From: Elusimicrobiota bacterium
GTDB lineage: Bacteria; Elusimicrobiota; Elusimicrobia; UBA1565; UBA9628
Assembly: GCA_016212795.1 (NCBI GenBank)
Contig: JACRDT010000010.1
Span: forward strand, 204,366 to 268,365
DNA: 64,000 nucleotides
Direction of reading: 5' to 3'
Positions 7,935-22,900 of the stretch are shown here, piece by piece. The position numbers were made by a program, and so were the translations under genes. Numbering within the stretch: the first letter of the stretch is position 1; every line of letters starts with the position of its first letter. The notes under the pieces were generated by a model. The model was not told the origin of the DNA. It did not search any database and saw only the letters and a program-made list of their open reading frames with translations.

Positions 7935-10900
7935 ATGAAAATGCGTAAGATAAAGCTAGGGGCCACGACCATCGCGGCCTGGATGCTGGTCTTCTCCGCC
8001 ATCGGATGGATGGCGCTCGACACGTTCGCGGCCGGGAGCAAATCCTCCGGCGCGACCGTGGTCGAAGACGACCTCACCACGGGGTCGGCGGGCAGCGTGG
8101 GCCTTACCGGCGGGTCCTACGAAGTCTCCGGCTCCCTGGGGCAGGTCGCGACCGAGGTGTCGCAGAACGGCGCCGTGGAGGCCGCGGCGGGCTATTTCGC
8201 GTACCCCGCGGGCGGCGGCGTCCCGACGGGCGTGACCAAGACGTGGGCGGGCACCAATGGCGGCTTGGCCAGCCTGGGGTCGAACTGGGTCGGCGGGATC
8301 GCTCCCGTGGACGGCGACTACGTGGTCTTCGGCTCCAACAACCCCAACAACAGCTGCAACTGGGACCTGGCCATCAGCCTGAGTTCCATCACTTTCAACG
8401 GCAGCTATGCGGCCAGCGTCAATTTCAACCGCCAGATCGCGGTCGACGGACCTTTCGAGGTCCTCACCACGGGCGCCACGGCCTTCTTCACTCCGGGAGC
8501 CTCCAACCGTCACGTGCTGAGCGGCCCCATCACGGTCGCCAGCGGAGCGTTCATCGTCAACGGCACCACCATGGTCGCGGTGGGCTCGATGACGGTCAAC
8601 TACGGCCTCCTCCAGGTCGGGACCACGGCCCTGTTCCAGGCCGGCGACGTCGCGTTGGGCGCCAACGGCTGGCTTCAGCTCTGGGACCAGGCCTGGGCAG
8701 GGCCTCCCGTCCTTACGAGCACCGATTCCTCCAGCTACCTGAACATCAAGGCGGACGGCGTCGTGATGGTCTCGAGCGGCGTGTTCCAGCGGCTCTCTCC
8801 CCAGGGCATCAGGATGGGGAACACCGCCGTCGTCGCGAGCTTCTCCACCGTGACGTTCCAGGGGCCCTCGCCGGCCGGCTCGACCGCCATCAATTTCTAT
8901 CAGGCCTCGACAATCGTGCTCTCGACCTTCACCAACGTCAACTTCGCCGACTCCAACATCTCGGTCAACGTCAACGCCGCGAACCTGATATTCCCTTCCC
9001 GCATCACCATGCGCGCCTCCTTGGGCTCGAGGGGCGGGATGCCCTACGAGAACGACCCCGGCAGCCGCGTGGATTGGCCGGATATCGCCAGCCTCAGCGC
9101 CGGGGCCTATACGGCGGTCTCGACGGACAGCGTGACGGCCAACTGGAACTCCCCTTTCGGGCTGGGTACGCCGTACTACGCCAGGCTCTCCACCGGGGCG
9201 TTCCCGAACGGCTTCTCGGGCAACCTCAGCTCCGACACCTACCACACGTGGGCCAAGTTCTCCGGCCTGGCTTCGAACACCACGTACTACGGCCGCATGT
9301 CCACGGACTCGGTCACGGGGCCGTGGGTGGACCTCGGCCCGGTGTCGACCCTGATCGAGGCGCCGGTGGCCATCTATTTCGACGAGATATCCTCCGCCGC
9401 GGTCACGGCCTCGGCCTTGCCCTCCCTGCGGTACATGAATCTCGGCCGGGGGTTGTCCGGCATTGATTGGGCGAAGAACGGCACGTACGGTGCCTGGCAG
9501 GGCGTCGATTCCTGGACGCCCAAGAGCATCTTGTCCCCGGCGCGTTATTCCGCCACGGCCGTGGCGCTCGACGGGAAGGTCTATGTCATGGGCGGCAATG
9601 TCGCGGGCGATGTCGCCACGGTGGAGGCCTATGACAGCGCGATGAATTCTTGGAGCACGCTGGCCTCCCTGCCGGGCGGGCGCTACGCGGGCGAAGCGGC
9701 GGTCATCGACGGCAAGATCTACTACGCCGGGGGCTGGACGACCGTCTCCGGGCTGCCACAAAGCGATCTGTTCGTCTATGATCCGGCGACGAACGTTTGG
9801 AACACCTTGGCCGGCCTTCCGTCCCGGCCGCCCAACGGCTCCAACCGCAGCGCGTGCGGCGTGGGAGGGGCGATCAACGGCAAGTTCTATGTGACCACGG
9901 GCTGCGACGGCTTCGGCGGCTACCGCAAGATCTTCGACGTCTACGACCCCGCCACCAACGTCTGGACCACGCTGGCTTCGTCCAACGAGGAACACCAGAG
10001 CCCGGCCGGGGGAGTCATCGACGGCAAGCTCTACGTCGCCGGAGGGCAGAACAACGCCGGGGCCATCACGTCCGTCGTGGAGGTCTACGACCCGGCCGGC
10101 GGCTGGACCACGAAGGCGCCCATGCTCACCCCACGCTACGGCATGACGAGCGCGGTCATCGGCGGCCAGTTGTATGCCATCGGGGGGTTGACCACCACCA
10201 CTGGCGGCGGCATCGTCGGGACCGTCGAGGTCTACGACCCCGTGGCGGACACCTGGACCGCCCGGGCGCCCATGACCACGGCGCGCGTTTCATTGTTCGG
10301 CGCCGCCAGCGGCGGCAGGGTCTACGCGATCGGCGGGTCGGACATCGGGAGCCTGACCGTCAACGAGGAATACAATCCTGGCTCGGCCAACAAGTTCACC
10401 GGGCTCCTCCCCAACACCCAGTATTCCTTCAAGGCCAAGGCGCGCAACCAGGTCGGCGTGGAGACCGCCGAGTCGCCCACCATCTCGACCTACACCCTGG
10501 CCGTGGCGAGCATGCCGCCCGCAGGGGTGCCGTTGTTCCAGGCGTCCTTCATCTCGAGCATCACGGTGAACTGGTCTTCGGGCAGCGCGGCCGGCGGCTT
10601 CAACGGCCCCGGAGCGACCTATCTGGTGCAGGTCTCGACCATGCCCACTTTCGTGCCCGTGGACGGCTCGAACTTGACGGCGAACCTGTCGGAGACCTTC
10701 ACGGCGCTCGACATGTACACGACGAATTATTTCCGCGTGCTGGCCTACAACAGCGTGGGCGGCACGGACGGCCGCTGGTTCAACCTCGGGACCATGGCTC
10801 CTCCCCTCGCGGTAGGGAACCTCACGGCGAGCGCGGGAGCCTTCCCGGGGTCTGTCAAGCTCACGTGGACCTGGCCGGAGAACGTCCCGGCCGGGTCTTC

Positions 10901-13900
10901 CTTTTTCATCATGTCGAGCAACACGACCACGGGCTGGGACTTCAAATACGTCGACGTCATCCAGTCCACGGGGCCGGTGAACGCGGGGCAGACCGCCTCC
11001 ATCAACTACGGCGGGCTTCCCAACGTCTTCGACCCTTCGAACGCCGACGGCTCTTCGAACTACTATTTCCAGATGACCGTCAGGTCGCCGGTCGGCATGG
11101 TCTCTCCGGTCAGCAACCAGACCGCGGGGTTCAAGCCGGCCGCTCCTCCGGCCCAGACCGTTTCCTTCACCAACCTCGGCGCGCCCGGGACTCCCGGCGG
11201 CGGGTGGCTCGACACGGTCAACGACGGCAGCAACGGCGCGGACAGGGGCTTCGCCGTGGCCAAGGACCCCGTCTCCGGGGACTATCTGGCGGCTGGAACC
11301 TATTTCAACGGCTCCAACAAAGACATCATGGTCCGGTTCTTCGATTCCGCCGGCGCCAATCAGGGGGCCTGGGTCTACAACGGGCCCGACAACCTCGACG
11401 ACATGGCTTCCGGGATCACGGCCGCCAACGGCTGCGCCTATGTGGTGGGCAAGTCGTCCGCGTCGGGCCACGGGAACATCCTCGTGCTGTTCAAGGTCAA
11501 CTTGAACAGCGGCATCATCGAGGCCAAGTCCGATTACCACAACCCCGAGGAGCTCGACTCATCGGGCCAGGCCGTGTCCCTGGACGGTTCCGGCGGCGTC
11601 TACGTGGCCGGGACCGAGGTGCGCGCGGGCCAGGGCAACAACATCCTGGCGTTGAAGTACGACGCGAGCGACCTGCAGCTCCTGTGGACCACGTCCTATG
11701 TCACCGCGGGGGTCGACATCGCCCGCGGCATCGCGGCCGGCGGCGCGTACGTGTACGTGGCGGGCGAGGCCAACGGGGACGCCTGGCTGGGGAAATATGA
11801 CGCGGCTTCCGCCCTCCTCTCGTGGACGACCACCTACAACGGCCCGGGCGGCGCCAACGACAGCGCCAACGCCGTCGTGAACGACGGCGCGTACCTCTAC
11901 GTCGCGGGCAACGAGTCCACCCCGTCCCAAGGGCTGAACGCTTTCGTCAGGAAATACGATTTCGGCGCGGTGCTGATGTGGCACCGCTCCTACAACGGCT
12001 CCGGCGCCGGCGACGACCGCGGCAACGCCGTCGCCGTCAACCCGACCAGCGTGTTCGTGGCGGGCAACACGGTGCTCCCGGGCACCGCTTCGGACATCCT
12101 GGTCATGAAGCTCAACGCCGGGAGCGGGCTCATCGACTGGACCACGGCCTACGCCGGCCCGTACTTCGGCGGCAACGACGAGGGCCAGGGCATCTTCGCG
12201 GAGGCCGGCGGCGACGCCGTGGCCGCGGGCTGGGAGTACAAGTCGGTCGGCCAGGCGGAGAACCTCTGGGTGCGCGCGTACAACTACGACGCCTTCCAGG
12301 GCGCGGGCGCGGGTACGACCAAGATCTGGCAGGGCACGGCCAGCGGCAAGGCGTCCGCCGGGTCCAACTGGATGGGCGGGTTCGCGCCGGTGGACGGCGA
12401 CTACGTGGTCTTTGGCGCGACCAACCCGGCCAACGGCTGCGATTGGGACCTCGGCATCGGCCTGAGTTCCGTCACGTTCGCTGTGGGGTACTCCAGCCAG
12501 GTGGCGATCAGCAGCCAGATCGTGGTCAACGGTCCCTTCGAGTTGCTGGCCCCCAACGCCACGGCCTATTTCAAGACCAACGGCGCCAACAAGCACGTCC
12601 TCAACGGCCCGGTCACGGTCTCGACAGGCGCTTTCAAGGTGAACGGCACGACCGTCGTGGCTGTCGGCACGGTCACGGTCAACAACGGCGGCGTGTTCTA
12701 TCTCACGGACGGGGCCCTGTTCCAGGGGACCACCGTGACGGTCAACCAGAACGGCCGGATCAGGGTCTTCGACATCGGAGTGGGCGCGCCCGTCCTGACC
12801 AGCACCTCGGCGGCCACGAGCCTGAGCCTCGTCCTGTACGGCGACGTGGACATTTCCTCGGGCGTGTTCCAAAGGCTCTCGAAGAGCGGCATCGAGATCG
12901 GGCTCGGCGCCAGCATCGTGAATCTGTCGAGCTTCACCTTCCAGGGCCCGCTTCAGCCTGGTACGACGGCGATCAACCTCAACGCGGCCGCCGGGGTGTT
13001 CACCTCGACGTTCACCAACGTCACTTTCGCCGACCCCAACATCGCGGTCAACGTCAACGCCTCCGTGCTGAACACCGCCTCGCGCATCACCATGCGCGAA
13101 TACAAGGGGACCCAGGCTGGTCCTGCCTTCGAGAACGACCCGACCAACTTGGTCGAGTGGCCCACGCTCACGGGCGGCGTCGCGGCTCCCTTCAATCTCG
13201 CTGCGGTGCCCGGCCCCTTCGTGGGGTCCGTGGGCCTGCAGTGGCAGTGGGGCGAGGACCTAGGCGGCGGGGGCTGGCTTTACGTGCAGTACTCGACCTA
13301 CGCCGGCGCGAACTGGGACATCTCCAAGGCCCAGGTCAAGCTCAGCACCGGCCCGACCAACCAGGCTCCCGGCGGCGGCAACCTCGTCGTGGGCGGCCTC
13401 GACACCGGCCGCGACGGCGCTGACGCGGACATCTCTCCCTGGTATTACTTCCGCGTATGGGGCGAGAAGAGCGGCGGCGCCCTCTCTCCTTCCTCCAACC
13501 AGTCCTCCGCCAAGGCGACCCTGCCGTCGTTGGAGACGACGAACTTCACCAGCTTCGGGGCATCAGGGCCAGGGAGCGGGTGGCGTTCGAGCGTGAACGG
13601 CCCATCGAGCACGGAGGACGAAGGTCGAGCCGTGGCCAAGGATGGCTCGGGTAACGTCTACGTCACAGGTTTGTTCGACGGGCCCGCGGGGAAGCTGTTC
13701 GTGCGGAAATACTCGCCCGCGGGCTCCGTCGTCTGGACCAAGTACTACAACAGCGGGGCCAACGCCGCATCGGAGGGGTCTGGCATCGCGGTGTCCGGGG
13801 CCTTCCTCTACGTGGCCGGGTTCGAGGACCGCACCGACCTCTCGCAGGGCGACAACATGATCTTGCGGAAGTACGACACGGACGGGTTGTTCCTCGGAGC

Positions 13901-16900
13901 CACCGAATACAACGGCGTCGCGAATCAGGCCGATGAGGCCGGGGCTGTGACCGTCGACGGCTCCGGGAACGTCTACGTCGCCGGTTTCGAGACCGTCGCT
14001 GGACAGAACAGGAATGGGGTCGTCCGCAAGTACGCGCCGTCCCTGCAGGCCGCGTGGACCACGACCTACAACGGCGTCGCCGGCAATAACGACGAGGCCT
14101 TGGCCGTCGCGGCGGATGGGGGCTATGTCTACGCGGCCGGTTATCAGAGCGTCGTCGGCCAGAGCTCGAACGTCTGGGTGAGGAAGTATGACGCATCCAA
14201 CGCCGTCGTCCAGTGGACCAGGACCTACGACGGCCCCACGAGCCAGGCCGATGCCGCCTACGGCGTGGCGGCGGACGGCTCCGGCGTCTACGTGGTGGGG
14301 CACAGCTCCCAGGGCGCCGAGAACGACAACATCTGGGTCAGGAAATACGACTTGAACGGCAACGCCGTCTGGACCAGCACCTTCAATGGGGTGGGCAACG
14401 ATACGGACCGGGGTAAGGCCGTGGCGCTTGACGGCGGGAGTATCTACGTCGTCGGTTTCTCGTCGGGCCCGAACGCCGCCGACATCTGGTTGGGCAAGTA
14501 CGACGCCGGCGGCCTCGCCCAGTGGACCACGACCTATACCTCTGCCTTGAGCAAGAAGGACCACGGCTATGGCGTCGTGGTGGACGTCGGGAACGTCTAT
14601 GTGGCCGGCTACGAGACCAAGTCCGGCACGCAGTCCGACATGTGGCTGCGCAAGTACAACGCCGACGCGTTCGGCGGCGGGGCGGGCGGGGCGGCGCAGG
14701 AGGTCGTGCAGAGCGCGCCTCTCTCGCCGGCGTTCCTTGGCACTTCCTCCGACACGGCGAGCATGCTGTGGCTGAAGTACTGGGCGGAGGGCGGGAGCGT
14801 CAACGCGAGCTCCGTCTCGGTGAGCCTCCTGGGCGACGCGCCGGCCTCGCTCGTCCAGGTCAAGGCTTTCAAGGACCTCAACGCCAACGGCGTGATCGAC
14901 GGCGGCGAGCCCATGTACGGCCCCTACCCCTTCGCGGCCGGCTCGCCCCCGAAGGCGACGATCTTCGCCAACGAGGCGGTCACGGGGGCCACCGGCTACA
15001 TGATCCTGGCCGTGAGCTACTCCAGCGTGCCGGCGGGCAAACAGATCGAGATCGGCGTTGAGTCGCCCGGCGACATCCTGCTGGTCGGTCCTGGGACGGT
15101 GCTCGGTACGGGCTTCCCGCACCGCTCCGGCAGGACCAACGTGCAGCTCAACCTCTACGCCAGGCCCTCCAACGGGGCCGTCAACTACAGCACGCCGGCG
15201 GCCACGAACATCGGCGGCCTGGACACGGGCTTCTACGTGAGCGCCGGCCAGATGCTGAACATCGACGCGTCCGGGACATGGGACATAGGCGCCGGCGCGA
15301 CGAACGCCGACGGGAACATCGCGTGCGACGGCACCTGCCCGGTCCCGGCCGCCAACGGCGGACGCATGATCTACCGCGTGGGGTCGAGCAACTGGCAGGC
15401 CGCGGGCGTGAGCTCCACCATCACGGTCTCGGGGAGCGGCAACCTGTACCTGGGGGCCAACGACAGCGCCGGCAACTACTACGACAACTCCGGCTTCGTC
15501 TCGGTGGCCTTCAAGGTGCTCACCTCCACTGTCGCCAAGGTCTGGATGGGCGGCTCGGCCGGGTTCCTGAGCAAGGCGAACCTCGACTCCAACTGGCAGG
15601 GCGGCAAGAAGCCCTACGACGGGGAGTCGGTCGTGCTCGACACCTCGACCTACGACTGCGATTGGGACATCCCCGGGGTCAAGCTCAATCTTCTGACCAT
15701 GACCACGGCCTACGCCAATATCCTGCGGATCGCGAACTCGGGCGGCAGCCCCAACACCTTGACGGTCTCGAGCAACGCGACCATCAGCCGCGGGACCCTG
15801 GACCTGATGGGCAACACCCTGGAGGTGCAGGGAACCTTGCTGGTGCGCAGCAGCGCCACGCTGGACCTGGCCAGCGGCGTGCTCAGGGTCAAGGATATGA
15901 CCGTGGGGTTCGGGTCTTTCCTGAGAGAGCAGGCCAACCCGGCTGCCAGGATCGAGAACCTGGCGGGATCCGCCGGGTGGCGGTTCGTGATCGGGGGCGC
16001 CACGGTGACGGTGAACAACGCCACCTCGCCGCTGGTGCTGCGCAACGCGACCGTGGAGATCACGTCGCGCGCCGTAATCAACGCCTTCAGCAACGTGTCG
16101 TTCCAAGGCGACGTGCTCAACTCCACGGCGAGCCTGACCATCAGGCGCTCGTCTCCCGAGAGCCTCAGCTTCAACAACTGGAGCTTCGACGCCTTCGTCT
16201 CGACCAACGTGGACGCCTCCGGCGTCCCCGCCGGGAGCGTCATCACGTTCAACAATGCGAGCGGCTCGAGGTTCGGGAGCTCCCGCGAGTACGATCCCCA
16301 GGGGGTCGTCTCCTGGGCTCCGGACGGGGGCGGCGTCAATCGCTCCATCAGCGGGGTGCTGTCGTACGCCGGCAGCCAGGGCGGCACCTACCAGGTCCTG
16401 GTCACGACGGTCGAGGCTGGCATCATGGGAGGCGCGGGCCAATTCGTCTACGTCTCGTCGGGCGCGGCGGGCTACACCATCGCGAACCTCGCGACCCCCA
16501 ACACCTGGTACGTCTTCGGTTTCAAGGGCACGCCCGCCGTCCTGCCGGACGCCGCGTCGCCCCGGGGCGGCGTGGGCAACCCGGGTTCCTGGCGCTCCGA
16601 CCCCTTGTTCCTGAGCGACTCCAATCTGACGGGCAAGAACATCACGATCGAGGATTGGGGGAGGGTCGAAGGCAACATCGTCATGAACACCTCCCAGGCC
16701 GGCACCATCCGCGTCCAGGCCTGGAGGGGCGTCGATCCCCCTTGCGCGGGCTGCACGATGGAGAACGCCACCACCGGCCCCCCTGGCGGCGCCTACGTCA
16801 TCAACGTGCCGCCCGCCTCCGACTACTCGATCATCGCGTTCGTGGACGTGGACAACGACGGGCAGATCGACTCGTTCGAGGCCGTGGGCTCGTCAGCGAC

Positions 16901-19900
16901 CCTCGACGTCCCGTCCTCTCCGGCGCACAGCGGGACCAACATCACGATCTCCGGCGGCGGTTCCGTCGCCGGCGGGACGGTCTACCTGAGCACCCACCAG
17001 GCGCACGCGGGCTACGTCGGCCAATCCGGGACCTATGCCCTGGCGCGCGTCAAGCTGTACTCCCACGGCGCGGACTCGACGCTCAACGGCGTCAGGCTGG
17101 AATACGTCGGCGACCTGCCCACCGGGTCGTTCGAGCTGTCCGTCTACGACGACGCCAACGGCAACGGCACGCTCGAGACCGTGGGCGCGCCCCCCTTTGA
17201 CATGATGAAGGGGAACTTGATGATCGGGGTGGGCGCTCCCTCGTCTGGCACGGTGCAGTTCTGGCAGCCCGACACGATCGCGGCGGGCAGCACCCGGACC
17301 TATTTCCTCAACGTCGGGCTCTACGGCGGCGCCGGCGCGGTGTCGGTGTCCACGGCGGGCATCCGGGTGAGCAGCTCCTCGGCGTTCGCGCTCGGCGCCG
17401 GCGCGATGGCGAGCCAATCCGGCCTGTATCCCGTGACGAGCACGGCGCCGGCGCGCCTCGCCGTCCCGGGCTACACCTACGCGTACGCGAACAACGCGGG
17501 CGGACTCTCCACCCAGTTCTGGGCCTATGCCGGGCAGACCTTGGCGCTCGACGCCGTGGGGGAGTGGCGCAACTTCCCGAGCGGCGGGCTGGCCGGGCCG
17601 GACGGCTTCCCCGCGACGAGCGGCAACAACACGGTCTACCCGCCGGCCAACGTCGGCGCCCTGATCGGCCGCATCGAGGGTCCGGACCCGGCCGTCTCGA
17701 ACCCGTGGTTCAAGGTCGGGGCGAGCACGACCGTGACGCTGGCCTCCTCCGGGCAGCTGATCCTGGCCATGAACGACTACGTGGGCGGTTTCGGCGACAA
17801 CACGGGGGAATTGTTCGTGGCCTTCGATGTCTCCGGCTCGACGCTCGGCAGCCTGGGCGGCATGGTCTACTACGGCGGCGTCGGCAGCGCCAGCGGCGAC
17901 ATGGACGTCATGGCGTACAAGGACGGGGTCAAGGTGGCCAGCATGACCGTGGCCGTCAGCCCGCCGACGCCCGCCTCCTACCAGTTCGACGGCCTGGCGC
18001 CGGGCGACTACAGCGTGAAGGCCCAACACCTCACCCAAGCCGGCCACAAGGCCGACACCGTGCAGACCGTGACGGTCCAGGCGGGCCAGGCGGCCGCCAT
18101 GGACGTGTACGTGTCCCTGGGCGTGGGCTCCATCAGCGGGAACCTGTTCTACGCGGGCAGCCAGGGGTTCGGCGATTTCCTGGTGGTGGCCACCACCTTC
18201 ACCAACATCGGCAACGACTCGGTGTTCCTGGGCTCGGCGGCCATCATCTCGACCTGGACGGCATCCGCCACGACGACGTACTTCCTGACGGACCTGCCGA
18301 TGCCCAACACCTATTACCTGGTCGCCATCAGGGACGGCAACTTCAACAAGCGGCTCGACGGCCCCGAGGCGTTCGGCTACTTCGACGGCGGGGCGAACAT
18401 CTCGAGCTCCCCCATCAGCCGGATGAGCCAGTCGCTCTCGCCGGTGTGGGTCGGCCCCGGCGCCGCCAGCGCCGCCGGCAAGACCATCCGCTTGAACGAC
18501 AAGGGCGCCATCAACGGCTTCGTCACGCTCTCCTCCGCCGGCGCTACGGGGAGGATCTTCGTCTTCGCCGGCCGCGGCCAGCCGGGCTCGCCCAGCTACT
18601 TCGTCGAGAACATGGACGGCATCGACGTCGTCCCGCCCGTCCCGATGGGCGGCATCTACTACGACATCGACATGCTGCGGCCGGGCTCCGACTACAGCAT
18701 GTGGGCTTTCCTTGACAGCAACGCCAATGGGACGTGGGACGGCAGCGAGCCGTTCTTCCAGTCCGCCTCGTCGGGCACGGTCATCTCGTCGAGCGCCTAC
18801 ACGAGCCAGAGCTTCGCCCTCACCGCTCCCATGGCGCCGCCCGAGGTGCCGGGCTTCCGCGGCACGATGCAGGACGACGCCGTGTTCTGGTACTGGGACC
18901 TGGTCCAGGGCGCGACGCAGTACGACCTGAGGAACATCGGCGGGACCTCGCTCCATACCCTGTATCCGCCGACGACCTTCTACGCTGACACGGGCCTCGG
19001 CTTCAACGCCATGTCGGGCATCCGGAGCATCACGGCCTCCAACCCCGTGGGCACGGGCCCGTCCAACCTGCTCCTGACCTTCTACTCCAACCCCGCGACC
19101 CCGACGGGGCTCAGCGCGCTCAACGTCTACATGAGCAGCGCGACCCTCGGCTGGGGCATCGACGGCAACCCCGCGGGCACGGAGTACGAGGTCCGCCGCG
19201 CGACCGGAGTGACCAACCCCGGCATGTTCCTCTACGTGGGCTCGACGACGCGGGTCAGCGCGGGCGAGACGCCGGTGATCTTCACGGACGTGGGTCTCGC
19301 CCCGGGCGCCACCTACTTCTGGCTCGTGTTCGCCAGGAACCAGAACGGCAACTACTCGCCGGCTTCCAACCAGGCGCAGAACTCCGCCCTGCCGGCGCCG
19401 ACCGCCAACCCGTCGATCGCGGGGACTGTCTCCTACGCTGGCTCGCAGCCGGGCAGCATCATCGTCGAGGCCAAGACCAACCAGGCTTTCACGGGCCTTC
19501 CCGCGGCCAAGGTCGCACTGCCGAAGGTGGCCTCGCAAACCTACTATCTGCCGCTGCCTTCCGCCGGGGACTACTATGTGCGCGGGTTCGTAGACGCCCG
19601 GAGCACCGGCTCCTACAGGGCCGGCGACGACCTGGGCTACTACATCCTGCCCGCCACGTCGACCAAGATAACCGTGCTGGCGAGCCCCGCGACCGGCTAC
19701 AACTTCGCGATCGCGGTGGATACCGTCCCGCCGGCCATGCCGGTAGGCTTCACCATCAACGCGGGCGTCGGCCAGATGGCGCTGGCCTGGGCCGCGCCGA
19801 CCCGCAACGCCGACAACTCGACCCTGCTCGACCTCGGAGGCTTCATGGTCGAGCGCTCGAGCGGCACCGCGGGCGCCCCGTATGCCAGCCTGACCCCCGT

Positions 19901-22900
19901 AGCGCTCTCCAGCGCGGCGCTCGCCTTCACGGACTTCAGCCCTATCCCGGACGCGCTCAACAGCTACCGGGTGCGGGCCATCGACCTCGGGCTCAACGTG
20001 TCCTCGCCGACCGCTCCCATCGCGCTCACGGCGTCCATGGGCGGCAGCATCACGGGCTTCATGAGCACGTTCACCGTCACGGGCGCGGGCGTGTACCGCG
20101 TGCGGCTCTCGACCGTGTCCAGGCCCAACGCCCCCTTCGTGGCGGAGCGCAACCTGGGCGGCCAGGGCTCGTTCGCTTTCACGGGCCTTTCGACCGGGAC
20201 GTACTACCTGCGGGCCTTCCGCGACGTGAACAACGACTTCTCCATGAGCCTCAAGGACGAGCCCTCCGGCACCTTCGGCGGGGTCAACTCGCCCTACCCG
20301 ATCTACGTCTTCGGCGGCAGCGCGGTGTCGGGCAGCGACATCGCGGTCTGCGACCGCACGCCCATCCTGCCCGACACGCCCATCTCGGGCGCCGGCGTCA
20401 AGCTGTCCTCCGCCAACCCGGTGGACTGCCCGGCCAAGGACAAGGGGCCAGGCTACTACGCCGACCTCTACGCCTTCAGCGTGGGCGGCGGCCAGGCCGG
20501 CTCGGTGGGCCTCGGCTCGCAGGTGTCGGTCCAGCTCGACGCCCCGACCTATGAGGAAGAGGTCGTGGTCTTCGACCCGTACGGCGGCCTCGTGGGGCGC
20601 AACAGCGCCGCCGGCGGCGCCAGCCTGCAGCTGACGGCCGTCACGACCGGGGTCTACCTCATCGAGTCGACCTCGTTCGGGCCCGGCCAGGTCGGGGATT
20701 ACTCGGTGACTATGGGGCTGCGTTCCTACTCGGGCGCCATCGGCGGCAGCCTCACCTTCGGCGGCTCCGGCGTTCTGAGGGTCCAGGTGTTCAACAGTCC
20801 CGACCCCAGGACCTTCGCGCTCAGGACCGCGGACATCGGCCCCGGGGCCTACTCCTACTTCTTCTCCGGTCTGGCCGATGGGACGTACTATATCCGCGCT
20901 TTCAAGGATATGCCGCCTGGCAACGGCGTCCGCGACGCCAACGAGCCCTCGGGGGCTTTTGGCCCGCAGGACGCGCCCACGGCCGTGACCATCACGGGCG
21001 GCGTCGTGGCGCCGGCCGGCCCGGTGAGCTTCGTGGTCTCCGACCCCGCGATCGGGGCGATCGACGGCTCGATCCTCTACGCGGGCAGCCAAGCCGGCCC
21101 GATCAGGATCGAGGTCGGCACGTGCGACCAGCCCCAGGATTGCGACCCGTACCGCAACGTCACCGTGACGGCCAGGACCTCGACGGGGGCGGCGAACGCC
21201 TACCTCCTGGGCTTCCTGTCGCCGGCGACGAGCTACGTCCTGCGCTCGTACGTGGACCAGAACTCGAACTTCATGCCCGACCTGATGGAGGCCAAGGCCT
21301 CGTCGAGCCCGGTGAACGTGATCGCCAACTCGACGGCGAGCGTGTACCTCGAGCTCGTCGAGCCGGGCTCAGGCGCGTCCGGCGACGCGGTGCTCCAGGG
21401 TACCATCGCCTACAGCGGGAGCTTCAGCTCCACGGTCTACCTGGGCATCAGCCGCGACAGCAACTTCGGGACCATCGACTACATGATGTCCATGGAGCCG
21501 ACCGGCTCCTGGCCGCTTTCCTACATGAAGTCCGGGCTCTACGGCGACACGACCTACTACGTGGGCGCCTTCATGGACTTGAACGGCAACGTGAACCCGG
21601 ATGAGACCGCCGGCGAGCCCATGGGCCAGGGAGCGCCTCCCGGCGCGGCTCCCAGCGCGGATGCGGCGCCGATCTACGTGCCGCTCTCTGGCGTGGCGAC
21701 CGGCAACGTCCTGCTCCAGGAGCCGCCCAACGGCCGGATCCAAGGGAAGATCTCGGTGTCGAGCGCCATCTTCAACAGCCCCGTCATGGCTCCGTTGTTC
21801 GTGGAGGCTTATATCCCGGGCTACTTCGGCCAGGGGGGCGGGCAACGGATGACGATCGACCGCCTGCCGAACACGACGTATTACATGTACTCGCTGGGCA
21901 ACCTGGCGGCTTCCACCGGGACCATGGTCGTGAAGGCGTTCATCGACCCGAACCTGAACCGCTGGGTGGACATGGGCGAGCCGGTGGGCCAAAGGACGGG
22001 CATCGTGGTCTCGAGCCAGACCGGCGGCAGCCCGGCGCCGACGACCGTCAACATGCACGTCATCGACCCGGGCGCCGGCAACAACTACGGCGTGCTCCAT
22101 GGCACCATCGCCTACACCGGCAGCCAGGGCGGCAGCTTCGTGCTGCGGTTCTTCAACAACTCGACGTTCTCGGGCGCGCCGGTCGCCATCCAGGTGGCGC
22201 CCGCTCCGGCCGGGCCCGTCAACCGCGTCTGGTTCAAGGAAGGCCTGCCCCTCGGCACCTATTGGGTCGACGCTTTCCGAGACGCCACCGGGACGGGGGT
22301 CTACGACCCGGCCTACCAGGCCCACGGCAGCTACGGCGCCTCGGCGGTGCTCTCCGTGCCGCAGCCGTCCGCCAACCTCGGCGTGATGAACACCATGACC
22401 GACCCCGGGACCGGCGGCGCCGGGGCGGGGACCATCTCGGGCACCCTGCGCTACAACGGCACGGCCGGCGGCGGCTTCGTGCGGGCCGTCCTGCGGCCCA
22501 GGGGCTCCGGCGTGGTGGCGGGGGCTTTCTCGTCGGCCTACGCCGCGACCACCGCCTTCTCGTTCCCGAACGTCTCGACCGGGAGCGCGTACATGGTCCA
22601 GGGCTTCATCGACGTGAACAACGACGGCGTGCCGGCCTCGGCCGAGCCGGTGGTCGTGTCTTCCGCGACCGGCATGTGGCTCATGGGGCCGACCCTGTCA
22701 GGCCAGAGTCTGGTCTTCTGCGACCGCAAAGCGATCGCCACGGGGGTCGACGTCTATGAGGCCTTGACCTCCACGGACTGCCCCTCGGTCGACCGCGGCG
22801 GCGCGTTCCAGAAGCTATACGCCTTCACCGGGACCCGCGGCCAGCCCGTCACCATCGAGATGAAGGCGCTCAACTTCTACGATGCCTACCTGAACCTCTA

